Positions 49,671 to 62,800 of a DNA stretch of 64,000 nucleotides are shown piece by piece. Each line of letters opens with the position of its first letter. Position 1 is the stretch's first letter. The stretch is from Acanthaster planci. Lineage: Eukaryota; Echinodermata; Asteroidea; Valvatida; Acanthasteridae. The translations under genes were made by a program, and so were the position numbers. The stretch lies in contig NW_019091564.1 in NCBI RefSeq assembly GCF_001949145.1, positions 339,925-403,924 of the forward strand, in the 5' to 3' direction. Below the pieces are notes generated by a model. It ran no database searches. It had not been told where the DNA came from and saw only the letters and a program-made list of their open reading frames with translations.

Positions 49671-52600
49671 GGCCTTTTTGCTTTTTTGAAGTCCAAACTT
49701 GGCAACAGTCCAAGCCGTAAGTTACGCATTCTGCTGCTTGGGCTGGATAATGCCGGCAAGACAACCCTCTTACGGGGGGTAGCCAAGGAGGACATCAGCC
49801 ATACCACGCCCACGCTAGGGTTCAACATTAAAACCATCTCATCACAGGGTGTGCAGCTCAATGTGTGGGATATTGGAGGTGGGTTAGCGGCCCCCCTGGT
49901 GGGTGTGGCATTTGAGAGACGGTGGGAGTTTGAGATGTTGAACTAAACTGCTTTAATAGCAGTGACATTTCTTACACGTGACATTGCCTGCCCAAATATC
50001 CTACTGGCAGGTATTCATTTACCTGAGACTGTTTTGGAAAATGCCTTAGCTTTTGTGCATTTTTCATTCGCTTAAAACCCTAACCCTACACAATGCTGTC
50101 GCTTGAAAGAGGATATGACCTTATGGTTCTTTGCAGCCATCAAATACAAGAGATAAGACAATGTACCATATGGCTTTATTTTTCTCTGTACAAGTAAGAA
50201 TGGAAGTGCCCTAGTCGAAAGTGCCCTAGTCGGAAGTAGTAATATGAGGCACTAGGTCCTTCAGGCTCAGACTACTGCTTAGTATTTGTAGTACGGAGTA
50301 CTCAGTAGTGTAAGCCAAATGAAATGCTTGACGGTTAGAGTTTTAAAGTGACTTCTGTGTCTTATAATGTCAAAATCAAATTTAGAAATGACAGTTTAAT
50401 CTGAATTTGAGTCAAACAAACCGTTACATGTTGTTTTATGTCTGGCAGGAGAATTTTGAAGGGAGATCCAGTAAAAAAAAATTTCCTTCAGTGTCCAAAC
50501 TCACTTTATTACAATTCTCAGCTACAGAAGTTAAATGTATCAAGTAAAGTCTGACAACTGTGAAGCCTCCGACATGATTTCTAAGAAGTGTGGTACCTCT
50601 GACAGCATGGTTACACAGTACCATGCTGCCTGACAGCTGACAGATTTTCATATTTGCTCTCCACTTTGCAGGTCAAAAAACAATACGTCCTTACTGGAAA
50701 CAGTACTTTGAGAAAACAGATGTTCTCATCTACGTGATAGACAGTGCAGACAGCACTCGACTTGAAGAAACTGGAGAGGTAGAAATCTCTACTTTTTTTT
50801 TTCTCAATGATGTCGTGCCAGTGTTTTTGTAGCCTGTGTAAATTCATATATTGAAACAAGTCTGCGTACTGGAACTGGATGCCGTCCAAAGAGTCAACTG
50901 TGGTCTTACCGGAAATTATCCAGCTCCAGTCAATTAAATAACCAATAACTGACGGTACTTTGCAAAGTTCTAAGCCAACACCTTTTCAGCTTAAAATGCC
51001 ATGGGTTTTAAACACCAACTGCCAAAATGTGGACAGTGCTTTTCTGAGGTGCAGTTTGAATCAAATATTGTGTCTTCAGACTTGAAAGTGATTGAAGGTT
51101 GATCAAGTGTCAAAATGCAAGCAAGTTAAAGTTAAAGTGCTGCAAATTATCGAGCCACATCCAGAGACATTCTTCTGTGTTGAATTTTGAATGTGCGCTG
51201 TCCTTTCCCCAAAGTGCCGTAAAAACACGTCTCCAGTGCCATACATTTATTTCTATCAGTTGACCGTGGAAAAAAGATCACTTGAGGTATTTACCAGCTT
51301 CCTCACAGAGAAATCACCAGTTAAAATAGGAACAGAGACAGTGGTTGTTCTTTCAAGTTATATGGCTTGATGCAACAAAACACAGCAATTTAAAAACAGC
51401 TCAGATGTAATGGTACTGCAGTGGAGCCTTGATAGCATTTGTTGTATCTTTGATTTGCTAGATCCGAATTTGGGATTTGCTCATCCAGTTACAGGGAGTA
51501 AGTCGAAACCTTTGCCCTTTCTCAATTTAGTCCATCCTTGGTATGCAATTGCACTAAAGTGGCCTTTCTGTTCTTTCAAAATCTTGTCCCCCCCCCCACT
51601 AGGAACTCAGCCGGCTTCTGGAGGAGGAGAAGTTGTCTGGGATTCCACTGCTGGTCTTTGCCAACAAGCAAGACCTCATCAGTGCCGCGACAGCCGCCGA
51701 TATCGCAGAGGGCTTAAATCTACACACCATCAGGGACCGCTCCTGGCAAATCAGTGCCTGCTCTGCAATGACCGGAGAGGGTGTAGAGGTACATTTACCA
51801 TCAACAACTTTCATGCATTAGCCACTAGCTAGTAGCCACAGGACTTTTCCACCACAAACTCGTCCAAGGAGTGGTCGTATTTTGCACTGAATAATCTTAT
51901 TTCTTTAAATGACAAGATACCACCATGCACAAAATGCTGTCATTCACAATGTTGGGTGTTACGAATGCTGACCCGTGGTGGTCATTTGTTTTGTTAACCA
52001 CTTTGCGCCGGGGGACCCAGTATTGGGTACCTTATGAATGTAATGAATTTTTGAAGAATTTTGAAAAAATCGGAAAATCGTGAAAAATGCCCGTATTTGT
52101 GCACAGCCATTTTAATTTAACTTGGCGCAAAGTGGTTAAAGGTCTGTATGATGCTTCTTACAGCATAATTGCTTTCTTGAAACTCTGAGACAATGTCAAG
52201 GAGCGATATTTGCCTCAACGCCAGGCCATATTCCCTGGCCACTGAGGGCTTAACACCAGTTCAACCAACCTTCCCAGAGCACAGACTGGTTTGGGTCTCT
52301 GTGTGAATACAGGCATAGGTGGAGTCATTCAAGCTTGGGAGCAAGCACACATGTCACCTTTAACTGCATACGTATTTTCCCAAAATGTTTGTAAATGTCC
52401 TCCCAGTCACAAGAAATCTCCACACATCATTTGCTAATAGTTACAGGCACTGTTGATTGAGCTGCTCACGTAGAGCCATTGAAATACTTTGTCATAAGGG
52501 GAGTCGGATTGGCAAGGTTGTTCTTTCCTCTCCTTCCACCTCTGTGGTCCCGGGTTCGAATCCCGGCCCAGTCCACATGTGGATTGGGTTTTCAGTCCCT

Positions 52601-53514
52601 ACCTGACTCCGTGGGTTCTACCCAGAATATTCCTCTGGGGTTTTCCTCCCACCTCTAAAACTGTAACTGCTTCTTATTGTCTCCTCTTTACTGATGTTGG
52701 TGAATGTGGGTTGTTTGGCGGCTGCCATCGTCTCCACCATGTTTATATGTATTCATTGTTCCACACTTAATGTCTTCATTGTACCACGCATTTGAACATA
52801 CCGTTATCTATATGAAATTTGCACTTTATAAATAAAAAGATTAAAAAATAAACATCATAAATGCAAGTTTACCAGTCACATCCTCTTTCCTTCAACGCTG
52901 TGTATGAACTTGAATTACATTCTGCTCCTGAAAATGCTGGTCAGAAGTTTTTTCAACTTTGACACTGCTTGCCGTGTTTGCATCTTGAACTGCATAAGTG
53001 ATGGCATACAAAGTTGTGGCTGTCTTGTATGCACAAGCTGTGCAACATCAAGACACAAACCATTTACTTTATCTTTCAGATAGAATGGTTGATGTTAGAA
53101 TAAAGCAAAGGTGATATAAGTTCCTGTCAGTTGTAGCCGATTGAAAATGTCACTTGGCTTTGCCACAATAAATCACTTGGAACGAAATTAAATACTAGCA
53201 AATGAGACAAGAAAAACTTTGAACCTCTTTGCATCGATGAATCCCCTTTGAAAAATGTACATGTGACGTATGATAGTGTAATTGTTTAAACAGTGTAGAG
53301 GTTTGAGGTTACGTTAACTCCATGGGCCCAGCTTTTGAATGTTTTTCCACTGTGTGCATGTTCCCCCTTGGCCAATGAACACAGCAGATACTGAAGATGC
53401 GTTGTGGCGTCTGCACTGTGTCACGCGCACACCAAATTGATCTGACATTGTGTGTTGTTTCAATCCCCACAGGAGGGAATGGATTGGGTTGTTCAGAATG
53501 CCAAGTCCAGATAG
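49671..53514 (+). CDS. ARL3: ARF-like GTPase 3 (ARL3), coding exons 2-5
   Basis: Exons: 49671-49878, 50672-50778, 51603-51788 and 53473-53514 (stop TAG). All are GT-AG with agreeing phases (0 in, then 1, 0, 0). With an upstream ATG the product is 181 aa; human ARL3 is 182. The N-terminal amphipathic helix is GLFAFLKSK. GTPase motifs: P-loop GLDNAGKT, switch [10 protein letters not shown], switch [19 protein letters not shown] and [21 protein letters not shown] and [12 protein letters not shown] favour ARL3 over ARL2. ARL3-GTP, activated by ARL13B and inactivated by RP2, releases lipidated cargo from PDE6D/UNC119 in cilia. AATAAA follows at 53680. Confidence 0.95.
51994..52139. mobile_element. 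146-bp MITE with perfect 16-bp terminal inverted repeats
   Basis: ttaaccactttgcgcc at 51994-52009 is exactly inverted as ggcgcaaagtggttaa at 52124-52139. The interior is AT-rich and non-coding. It lies in the last ARL3 intron. A related half element lies near 46004. Confidence 0.8.
52494..52850 (+). mobile_element. tRNA-derived SINE
   Basis: A B box ggttcgaatcc (52553-52563) lies within a tRNA-like head (from gtcggattggcaaggttg). The body is CT-rich, and the 3' end is tttgcactttataaataaaaagattaaaaaata, an A-rich tail. It lies in the last ARL3 intron on the coding strand. It cannot fold as an intact tRNA and has the body and tail of a SINE, so no tRNA gene is called. Confidence 0.65.
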
Positions 53515-53679
53515 CACACCACACACGCATCCTCACTGGAGGCACCATCCCTTCAAATTGAGACCTGAAATTGACAGCCAGTCCTTGCTAACAGTCTGCC
53601 TGCACCTTTCTCCTGGGGAAAATCTGTCTGATATAGCCCAGAATTCTTCCCCGGAGTGCTGCTAGGGGAGAGATTGACC

Positions 53680-53685
53680 AATAAA
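53680..53685 (+). terminator. poly(A) signal AATAAA for ARL3
   Basis: AATAAA about 166 bases after the ARL3 stop codon, the first such hexamer downstream. Confidence 0.5.
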
Positions 53686-53689
53686 CACA

Positions 53690-56600
53690 GATGTTGAAGA
53701 TGATGCAACAGCGAGGTCCAGGAGTTTGCAGTAATGGGAATATGTTCCATTTCAAGCATTCCATGTTGACAGCAGTAGGCAAGTCCAATCAAGGACCATA
53801 GTTAACCATGGCTAAACAAAGTCTGATCAAACACATACTAGTCGATGATGATTGAACTTGTGTAATTGTCTCTTCACAGCCAGTCTACCAAGGTTGGTCC
53901 CGTTGTTAGTTGCCGCACCTGTTTTAATAGCACAGTGCAGAGGGGGCAAGTGATAAGAAAAAAGGCAGAAAAACTAAATCTAAGTATGCCACTAGTAAAT
54001 TTAGAGGATCCCTTTTCTGGTTTTATTTTGCCACATCCTATGGCTAGTTTTTTTCTCCCCATGGGCCTGAATGGCCTGACAACGGTTGACAAGAGTTGTT
54101 TGCACTGCAACTTCATTGCACGTTCTTCATCAACCATCCACTAGCTAAGTACTGGTCCTCGATGGAACTTGCCTAGTGTGGTTGAAGTTGGGTCTTGTAT
54201 CTTGTATGGTAAAGGAAGATAGTAGACTTGAAGTCAGTGAAAATTAAAAATGAAGAAAAAACAAGTTAAAGAGCCCATGCAGTGTTATTTTAATCCCCTT
54301 GGGAGCATTCTGGTGCCTTTTTGGCTTCATGTCAGTGCATATCAACAGATTTGTGTATTCATAAGAACAAATGATACCGCTTCAGAAAGAAACTTCAGTG
54401 GCAACATTTCAGAGAATTTGAAAATCTTTTGTTGTTGATAAGTACATAACAGTTGGTAAGCGAGCAAAGTTTCCTCACAAATATTTCCGGTGAGCTAATT
54501 TGGGCTTCGCAGTCAATACATAGACACAGAAAATGTGTAAAATGAACACGATTTCTGAAAGCACAGCAGTGGCAATGCTGTCACATAATTCATTTGTTCC
54601 CTACGTCTCTTGCTTGAAATGGGGTTCTCATTGCCTGCACCCTCGCAGTGACATCTAAGCTCAAATTTCATGTTAAGTACATATAACCAATCTGCAGGCA
54701 AAATGTTCCTCCATCTAACTGCAATTCAGAGATATTATGGCAGAATTGAATCAGAATGACACTTGTGGGAAAGGGCAGTTATTGTGATAACCTTTCAAGT
54801 TGGTATTTTCATTTTCATGAGTGAGGATAAATTGTTGGTGCTAAAGACAAAATATTCACTAAGACAGTGGTCTCAGCATGTGTTTTCAATGGTAAATAGT
54901 TCACATTTTTGCTACTAAAATTGAAAGTGGCTATAAAATATTCTTAATCAGGCTCTGATATTTTCCCTAAAATCCTGGATGTGTTGGGTTTTTTTTATAC
55001 TTTGTGGCCAAAAAATCACATCAGAATGCATCAAAGTACAAACCTGTAAGTTAATATAACAATAACCTCTTGGGTAATTTCTTGAAAGAATGTTTTTCTT
55101 GACTTATTTGGTTCAATTGGAAAATAAATTTGCACGTTTTTTTTTTCGTTGGAAAATATTAACGTCTCCTTGAGCCCAACCCCTCAGTGTGTTGCAGGTA
55201 CTTTGCTTGCTTGGTGTAGCCAAATCCACTGATGAGAAAACTGCTTAAGCCAATAGAAGCTAACAACCTGAAATACAAGTGTTTTTTTTAACTTCTGAGT
55301 TCAAAAACATTGGACAGGCGTTGTTCACTGTTGGAAACTGTGCAGCTCTGAAGTGTGAGGATTACAACAGAACTTGATACATGTACATTTATATTTATAA
55401 CTGAAGTGTTATTGTTAGCATTTTCTTGTGTAGCAAGTAAATTGCCTCAGGAAGATGATTCATACTAAAATCTACAGAAATGTATTTCATTTTGATGTGT
55501 TTCAACATCAATCTGATAATGTGGTTGTCTAATTTTGAAACAAATCCTGATGCACTCTGTGCATATTGGATACTGTACAAACACATACAGAATGTGTTTT
55601 CAAGAATGGAAACCAAATATGTTAAGTTGATTTTATTAATTGAGAGGTTCTTGAACTGATAGTATCTGGTTTTATCACAGAATTAAGGATTGTTGGATGT
55701 TTTTAAATGTAAAGTTGTGTTTAACTTTGAGACAAGCCCTCCATAGATCACATGTAACCTTTTCCATAATGACATGATATTTCTGAAAGTTGCTGGGAAG
55801 GGCAAACCGGTCATGGATCAAGGGGGAGGGGACTCCGCCTCCCTCCCCTGCTCTGACATTCATGTAATATTGATTACAGTTATAATTTCTACAAAGATGA
55901 CATCCTTTAACTTTTTATACATCCTTAACAGGGTAATGTATTGCCTGCCCACCTGTTCAAAGTAATCCGACATAGAAAACAAAATCTGGTGGGCCTGACC
56001 CCAAATCTTCCCCCACTGCCACAAAATCCTGGGGCGCAAGTATGTATGTGTAGCTCCCAGTTTGTGGGTGGGAATCTGATAGTAAAGAGTGGGAGGCGAA
56101 TTCATGATATTCACGAGAAGGGATGTGCATGTGGGCGATAGAACAAATAGCATGCATATTGTCTTTGTGTGCATGCACAATACATTAATGGCCTGAAAAA
56201 GTCTTGAATACTCTTGCCACTTTAGATCAAATGTACTAATTGGATATTTAAAAAAAATCGGGTGAGATCTATAAAGTGTGCTGTGTTGTGCCTGCCGTGT
56301 ATGCATGTGTATTTACGTCACTATCTAACATTAAGCCAAATGCAGGTTTTTCTCAGTTTACTAACTTTCTGCCTGACCTTGAATTTGAAAGTACTAGACA
56401 TGGTCTGGGACTTATTTGTGCAGCTGAATTTTGGTCTCTAAAGATATTCAGCAATAAAACAAAGTGAATACACCTCTGGAATCTCTGTCTGATCCTTTGT
56501 TTTGATCACATCAGTTGGAGATGGAAGTGTGTAATTCAGCAGAATGTAGTGGATCGTCTTACTCACAAGCACTCCCAGTGTTTTGTCGTAGCCATGACAA

Positions 56601-56910
56601 TCTTCTCAGTCTTGAGGTGATTGTTCTCTCTGCTATTATTCACTGGAAAATTGACCATTGTTGAGAGCGGTGCGCATGCAGTGAAGCAAATGGGTTATTT
56701 AAATAAAAAGACCATTTGGAATGCTTTGATCCAGTGCATGGCTAGTTAGGGTGTTTCTCTGTACTGTGACAGGTTCCAACCTGCAGATGGAAGCATGGTG
56801 TTCGTGTATTTTGGCAAAACGTGATTTGATAAAAGAAAAAACCTTTCTACTCGAGGACAGGTCAGCGGGGGGAGGGGGTCATGATCACACCCCCCCCAGG
56901 AAGGAGCCTG
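53690..56910. other. intergenic between ARL3 and BUB3, nothing recognised
   Basis: AT-rich sequence. No exons, RNA genes or internal repeat families recognised on either strand. Confidence 0.45.
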
Positions 56911-56912
56911 TT

Positions 56913-57030
56913 TTGTGTGTGTGTGTGGTGTGTTTGGTTGTTTGTTGGGTTGTTTGTTTGTTGTTGGGGTGTTGGGTGTGGTGTTTGTTTCTTTGTTGGG
57001 GTGGGGGGGTTGGTTGTTTTTTAAAAAGGC
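56913..57030 (+). repeat. G/T-rich simple-sequence tract
   Basis: Runs of gtgtgt, ttgtttg, ttggggtgttggg and gggggggttgg with almost no A or C on the plus strand. Open frames here are compositional. Confidence 0.8.
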
Positions 57031-57379
57031 AAGTCTTGTCTACATTAATTTCTCTCCATTCCAAAAGCATGTATAAATACCTAAAATGTAACCTCACGCC
57101 TCAGAAAAGCAAAAGGTTACATAAAAGATTCAAAGATGTTCCCACCCAGGCCCCCTCCCTGTGGTTCTGGATTTGCCCTTGTCTCTTCTCTGGAGTGTAG
57201 ATGCAGCAAAAAGGCTTATTGAAAACGGCGTATACTTTCAATATTAGAGGATATAATAAAACCCAGATGAACTTTGCCTTCACAAAATGAAATAATCTTG
57301 CATTGTTCACGTCACCCCTAAAAAAATGCCACGCCCACGTGTTGGTTTCTGAACTTGTAGTCTGTTTCCCAGCTCGTGA

Positions 57380-57496
57380 CTTGCCAAGATAATACAGTTT
57401 GTGATAAGGTATCAACTGGACGTTTGGGAACCAGGCTACACAACGATATCGACAAGCGTGCAATTCAAATTCGAGGCGACAAAAGATCGAGTGCTG
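57380..57496 (+). promoter_or_regulatory. possible BUB3 5' UTR exon / promoter area
   Basis: A CpG-richer segment ends at gtgctg followed by GTACGT (57497), a usable donor. The BUB3 start exon is preceded by an acceptor-like tgctag at 59865-59870, so an untranslated first exon upstream is expected. This is only the most gene-like candidate I see. Confidence 0.2.
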
Positions 57497-58839
57497 GTAC
57501 GTTCTGTGTCAGTTGTTATTTATTTGACCACATTTCACGATTGGTACGTATTTTTTCTATCGTTGTATTTTACTTAGCATTAGTGCAGTCGCTATTGTCC
57601 CTCTGACAGTTTATCTGGCATGTTCACTGATACTTATGATGCCTTGTGGCGATGTCCAGTTACACGTAACTTAGCCTATCATCACGGGGAATCATACGCG
57701 AGGCTTTGTTCTTGTCGTGTAAACTGGAATGCGTCTTATTCCGACACTCCTTGTGTCACGTCAGTGTATGTTGTGTCTTAGTTTTGGGCTCTGTTATTTC
57801 TGTAGTCATGACAAATACCAGTCGTTTCTGAAAGGGGGCGCAGAAGGGCGAAATTAGTTCGTCTTAAGATGCTACTTTGCTGGTTAATGGTTGTGTGCAA
57901 ACATGGAAAATAACAAATTTGAAAGTACTGACCTTTGCAATACAGTAGTCAGTACATTGGTTTGGCATCCCTTGAACTGCGGGGACCCCACAGTTTTGGG
58001 GTATGGATTTGGATGACAAGCAATGCATTTTTATGTACATGTATAACCCTAGGGAGTAATTGCAGAAATACCCCGCCATGCGAAAATACCCCCTAAAAAT
58101 CCAGTGGCTACGTACATGTAGTCAAGTGGAGGTTGATTAACTTCTGGCTTATTCTTGCTGGCTGCATCAAGGTACATGCATGTGTTTTGTACAGTATTGA
58201 AGTAATTTTTGAGAACGAAGCACTCACTTGAACTACATACAACTCAGCAGGGGAAGACTAAAAAAAAGTGTCTTAGTCCAGTGTGGAATACAAAGTGGGC
58301 CTTGTGCTGTCCTGCAACGCAAAGTGAATGGGGAAGGCAGAAGAATTTAGTAAGTCCAATGTGGGTCCCAGTGAGTAGCTACTGGGATACAAAGTGGGCC
58401 TTGTGGAAGTGTGACTCTGTATCCGCGGCTATGAGGTAGGCAAGGTGAGTGACTGTAGTTGTGCCAACCTTAGTTTGGGAGAAGGGTCCATGTATGGTCC
58501 GTTAACATTTTGTTCATTTGTTTTTCAATTTGAAAACGAAAAATAAATGAGTGAATCGTGAAAGAAAGATTGAAAAACAAGTCATTTTCATTTAGGCCTA
58601 CACAAATAATGCAAAAAACTAAAGCAAGAATTGAACAATGAGTCACTTCTTGTGTTTCCATTTGAAATTAAACAGCACAAACAGGTAACCCCAGAGAATC
58701 ATTTTGTGTTTCTTTTTTCAATGTAAAACAAATGACTTTATAATGTATCGATACACTTTTTGGAACATAAAATAGGTCCACATGTCCATCATTGACATAG
58801 GCCACATCTTTGTGCAAATTGTAGCCTGCTGAATTATAT

Positions 58840-58925
58840 GAATTAAACATGAATGAAATACAGGACTATGATTATTTTGACGCCTCCAAAGTGAAAGGAG
58901 AAGGAGCAACCCACCAAAACTTTCT
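58840..58925 (+). repeat. dispersed repeat family D, copy 2
   Basis: gaattaaacatg ... caggactatgat ... tccaaagtgaaaggag ... gcaacccacc, collinear with 40464-40550. Confidence 0.5.
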
Positions 58926-59596
58926 TGCATTCTAACAAGCAGCATCGATCTTATACATGTAAGAAGAGCTATGGTGTTGTCATAGTCGCTTTATCAAACC
59001 CCAGTTGTACAGTTAAGTGATGTCACTAGATGTAACTGTTGTCCCTGACCTGGTAAATACAAGTAAGGTGTTGTACTCTTTGGTATTTTTTTTTTATGAT
59101 TTTGACTTTGGTCAGTCGTACTACTCCAAACACCCTACCCCTAGAACTGTAGGGTTTGTGGCACACTCTGGAGCGTGGGATGAGCCCCTTATTTCTATGG
59201 GTACTAATGCTCCAATGACAAGCCCAGCTTTTGATGACATAGACTTGACAATGAGGTACATGTATGTCTTCAAACATTTCCCATTCCCCTTCCTCGCATC
59301 TAAGGTGACTGATGTCACTTTATTGATACTCATGGTTACTGGGAGTAAATCCAAAGTATTCAACCAAAGCCATTGATGTTTTATGGTGTGCCAATTGAAA
59401 TGTTCTGGACTGGGCAAAGTCATGCTTTGTTAAATCTCCACTTTCCTATAAGGCTTTTAATTCACTGACGCCATGACGTGCATTAGAAAGCACATGTAGA
59501 AAAATGTCAACATCAGGACGTGGACATTTTTTTCAAATATCATGGTCTGTACATGTTTGTTGGGAATCACAGTGACTGTGAACAAAATAACCCTCT

Positions 59597-59806
59597 GTGC
59601 TATAAGGTCCTTACTGCAGTCATGACATTTTCAAAAATAGGCTTAGGGCCTTATTCTAAATATAAAAGAAATTCTAGTGAAACAGACTGGCAAACGGTTT
59701 TATTGTCAAAATTATTTTTACCAATACATGTAGATTTGAGTTTTATCCAATCTTCTCAACCAATTTCTTTTTTAAGCAATATTTTCCAATAAGGACCTTA
59801 TAGCAC
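59597..59806. mobile_element. 210-bp MITE with perfect 17-bp terminal inverted repeats
   Basis: gtgctataaggtcctta (59597-59613) is exactly inverted as taaggaccttatagcac (59790-59806). Sixteen bases of the right terminus are repeated at 59817-59832. It is non-coding and sits about 65 bp before the acceptor of BUB3's start exon. Confidence 0.8.
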
Positions 59807-59896
59807 AATTTTGCTTTAAGGACCTTATAGCATTGATGTGACAAATATAATGAACTGTTTCCACTGCTAGTGAGTCATTGCCAGACCAACCCGACC

Positions 59897-62800
59897 ATGC
59901 CTGAGGTGTCCAACGAGTACAAGCTGAACCAGTGTGCTGGCGATGGCATCTCCTCCGTCAAGTTTGGCCCCAACACCTCCCAATTTCTCCTGGTGTCCTC
60001 CTGGGATGAGACAGTCAGGCTGTATGACATTGAATCTAACGTCATGCGTACCAAGTACAATCACACCCACGCAGTACTGGACTGTTGCTTCTATGTAAGG
60101 CTGCACTAACCTTTGTACACAGAATCCTAATCCCCCTGCCCCTAAAAAAGAAGGGTCGTTAGTTTCAATTGCCGTTTGTTAGTTGTTCAAAGTTATTAGG
60201 AATGTTTCTTATTCATGTTGTGCTGATTCCTTTTAAATTTTTCAAGTCAGAATTTGAAGTTTCCTTACTATCCACGTTGGATTGTTCGCGACTGCTTGCC
60301 TTTTTTCCCCTATTAAGCTATGTGAGCTGTTTGTGTGTTGAGCACCTTTCACTTGGAAGAATCAGGCCACAAAACAAAAGCCAAGTGGATTCCAACTTGA
60401 ACAAAAACGATGACATTTCTTTCCTTGTTGGTTGCTTCAGACAGTACCTTTTACAATTGTTTGTAACTTGTCTCATCTTACTTTTGTCATTACATGTATG
60501 TATTATCAACACACAGGACCAAACACACACATACAGTGCGGGACTAGACCACACATTAAAGACATTTGACATCAACACAAATACTGGTAAGATTGGATTT
60601 TCAGATTGTAACCAATGTTAACTGCTACTGATCGGTTTCATAATATGAATTATGTATCTGGCTGAATAGGGTATTTGACTTTAACGGCTTTCATATGTCT
60701 TGTTTTAGACAAAGACATACTGTTAACTTAAACGTAAGTTTAGACAGTGCTTACAAGAAACTGAAGATGCTAACACTCACCCTAACCCTCCCAGATTCTT
60801 CCTAACTCACCAGGAAGTCTTGAAGGATTTTGCAGGACTGAGGAAAGATGGAGCCCTGCCAGAATTTCTTTACATGTGTTGTACATGGGGGCTTGAAGCC
60901 TATTGAAAGTTCAAGCATTGTTAACCCTAACCCTCCTCAATCCTTCACCTGTTGGAGGATTGAGGAGGGTTAGGGTTAATGTGCATGTACCCTAATTTGG
61001 CACAGCTCCTAATTCTCTCGTAGCCTGATTTTCCAAAATATCGTTTTTGAAGTGCAAAATGAACTCTTGTTTAATGCGACCAAAAATAAGAAAATAATTT
61101 TTGTACAAACTTGCAGAGTCTGCTTATGTGAGTATTATTTACCAGAAATTATCAACTGTAATGAACTTCTTAAAATGTTAATGTGGAATTTTGTCAGATT
61201 TTTTGAAGTGTGCCATGTTAGGGAACACTCTGCTGACTTTGTGCCCAATTTCAAACTAAATTCCATGACACTGAAAGTGGTCCTAATGTTTCAACAGCAT
61301 GTCTAATGTAGACAATAGGACCATCATTTAACTATGAATTTTGCAACCAGGTTTTTCAACGAGGAGGTATTGCAACCTGTATGAGGAAAGTCGAGGGAAA
61401 CGTCGAAGTGGACCACATAAGCGGGTTCTACTGTACAAAGAATGTGTTACCTGTTTCTTCACAGTGGTGGAGTTTGGAGGATTATTAAAGTTTAATACCT
61501 GTACTAAAAACAAATTTGTTAAAGTGACAGAAATTGATGTAAGTTTCTTGTAATTTTATGTTGTGTCATGCTGTGTTGATATCATGGAGCAGAGAGTTTA
61601 TACACGGAGAAAACTGCACTCTTTGAGTTGACGGAATGAGAAGTTAAACATTAGTTTCGTTCATGTACAGAAAGTGTGGTCGGTACCCATGAGGCACCGG
61701 TGAAGTGCGTCGAGTACTGCTCAGATGTCAATGTCATTGTGACAGGAAGTTGGGACCAGACAGTCAAGTTGTGGGATCCTCGGACACCCTGCAATGCTGG
61801 CTCCTTCTCTCAGCCAGATAAGGTACATGTACATGTACGACCCACACTATTTTTACACAGGCTTGCAATATTTCCTTGGATCAGCTGATTTCCTCGTTTC
61901 TCACTACACACTAATGGCATTCAAAATTGAAAAACACCGTACATACTCTTGCAAAGATTAGAATTTCCTCCTTTTTTTAATAAAGTCCAAGTTGCATGCC
62001 TGTGTACAGGAACTGGAAATATTTAATATTTGCAACCCACCTTAAAAAATGAGTTGTACATTGTAAGTTGCCAGAGTTTCTTTTGAGTAATGGGCCTCCA
62101 AGTAACTCTTGAAGTAGTGAAATAATAAGATCCACACAATATCTGTATGCTTTTAATTTGTGTGCTGCAGTGCGTGTCAGATAACATCTCAGAAACTCAA
62201 AATCTTTTCAGGTGTACACCATGGCTGTGTCTGGCGACCGACTCATTGTGGGCACAGCAGGCCGCAAGGTCCTGGTCTGGGACCTGCGTAATATGGGCTA
62301 CGTCCAGCAGCGTCGGGACTCTAGCCTCAAGTACCAGACTCGCTGCATCCGGTCCTTCCCCAACAAGCAGGGCTACGTCCTGAGCAGCATTGAGGGCCGG
62401 GTGGCCGTGGAGTACCTGGACCCTAGCCCTGAGGTGCAGAAGAAGAAGTACGCTTTCAAGTGTCACCGGCTCAAGGTAAGGGAAGTGTTCCAATCGTCTT
62501 GTTAATCATGCCAGCATCCAACTGTGATACTCACAGTTAAAACCCTTTATTGCTAATTCAGTCAAGGCAAGATTAAGGTTGCGACAAATGTTTTGTTGGG
62601 TTCTACCAAATTTCCCCATTGCTAAAATGGAGGTCTGCCCAATGCCCTACTTTTTCCCCTGACCCAAAATGTAGCTGTCGTGCACTTCCGTCTTGTAGGC
62701 CTCCATGAGTTTGTAGGGTGAGGTGTTGCAGAGCATTTCAGGCCAGTTGTGTGTTTTTATTTCAAGTGTACATCAATTTTGTGGAAGGACGTGTCCAAGC

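Noticed and set aside
52500-52572. tRNA gene
   Set aside because: Good B box but no proper acceptor stem; followed by a SINE body and A-rich tail.
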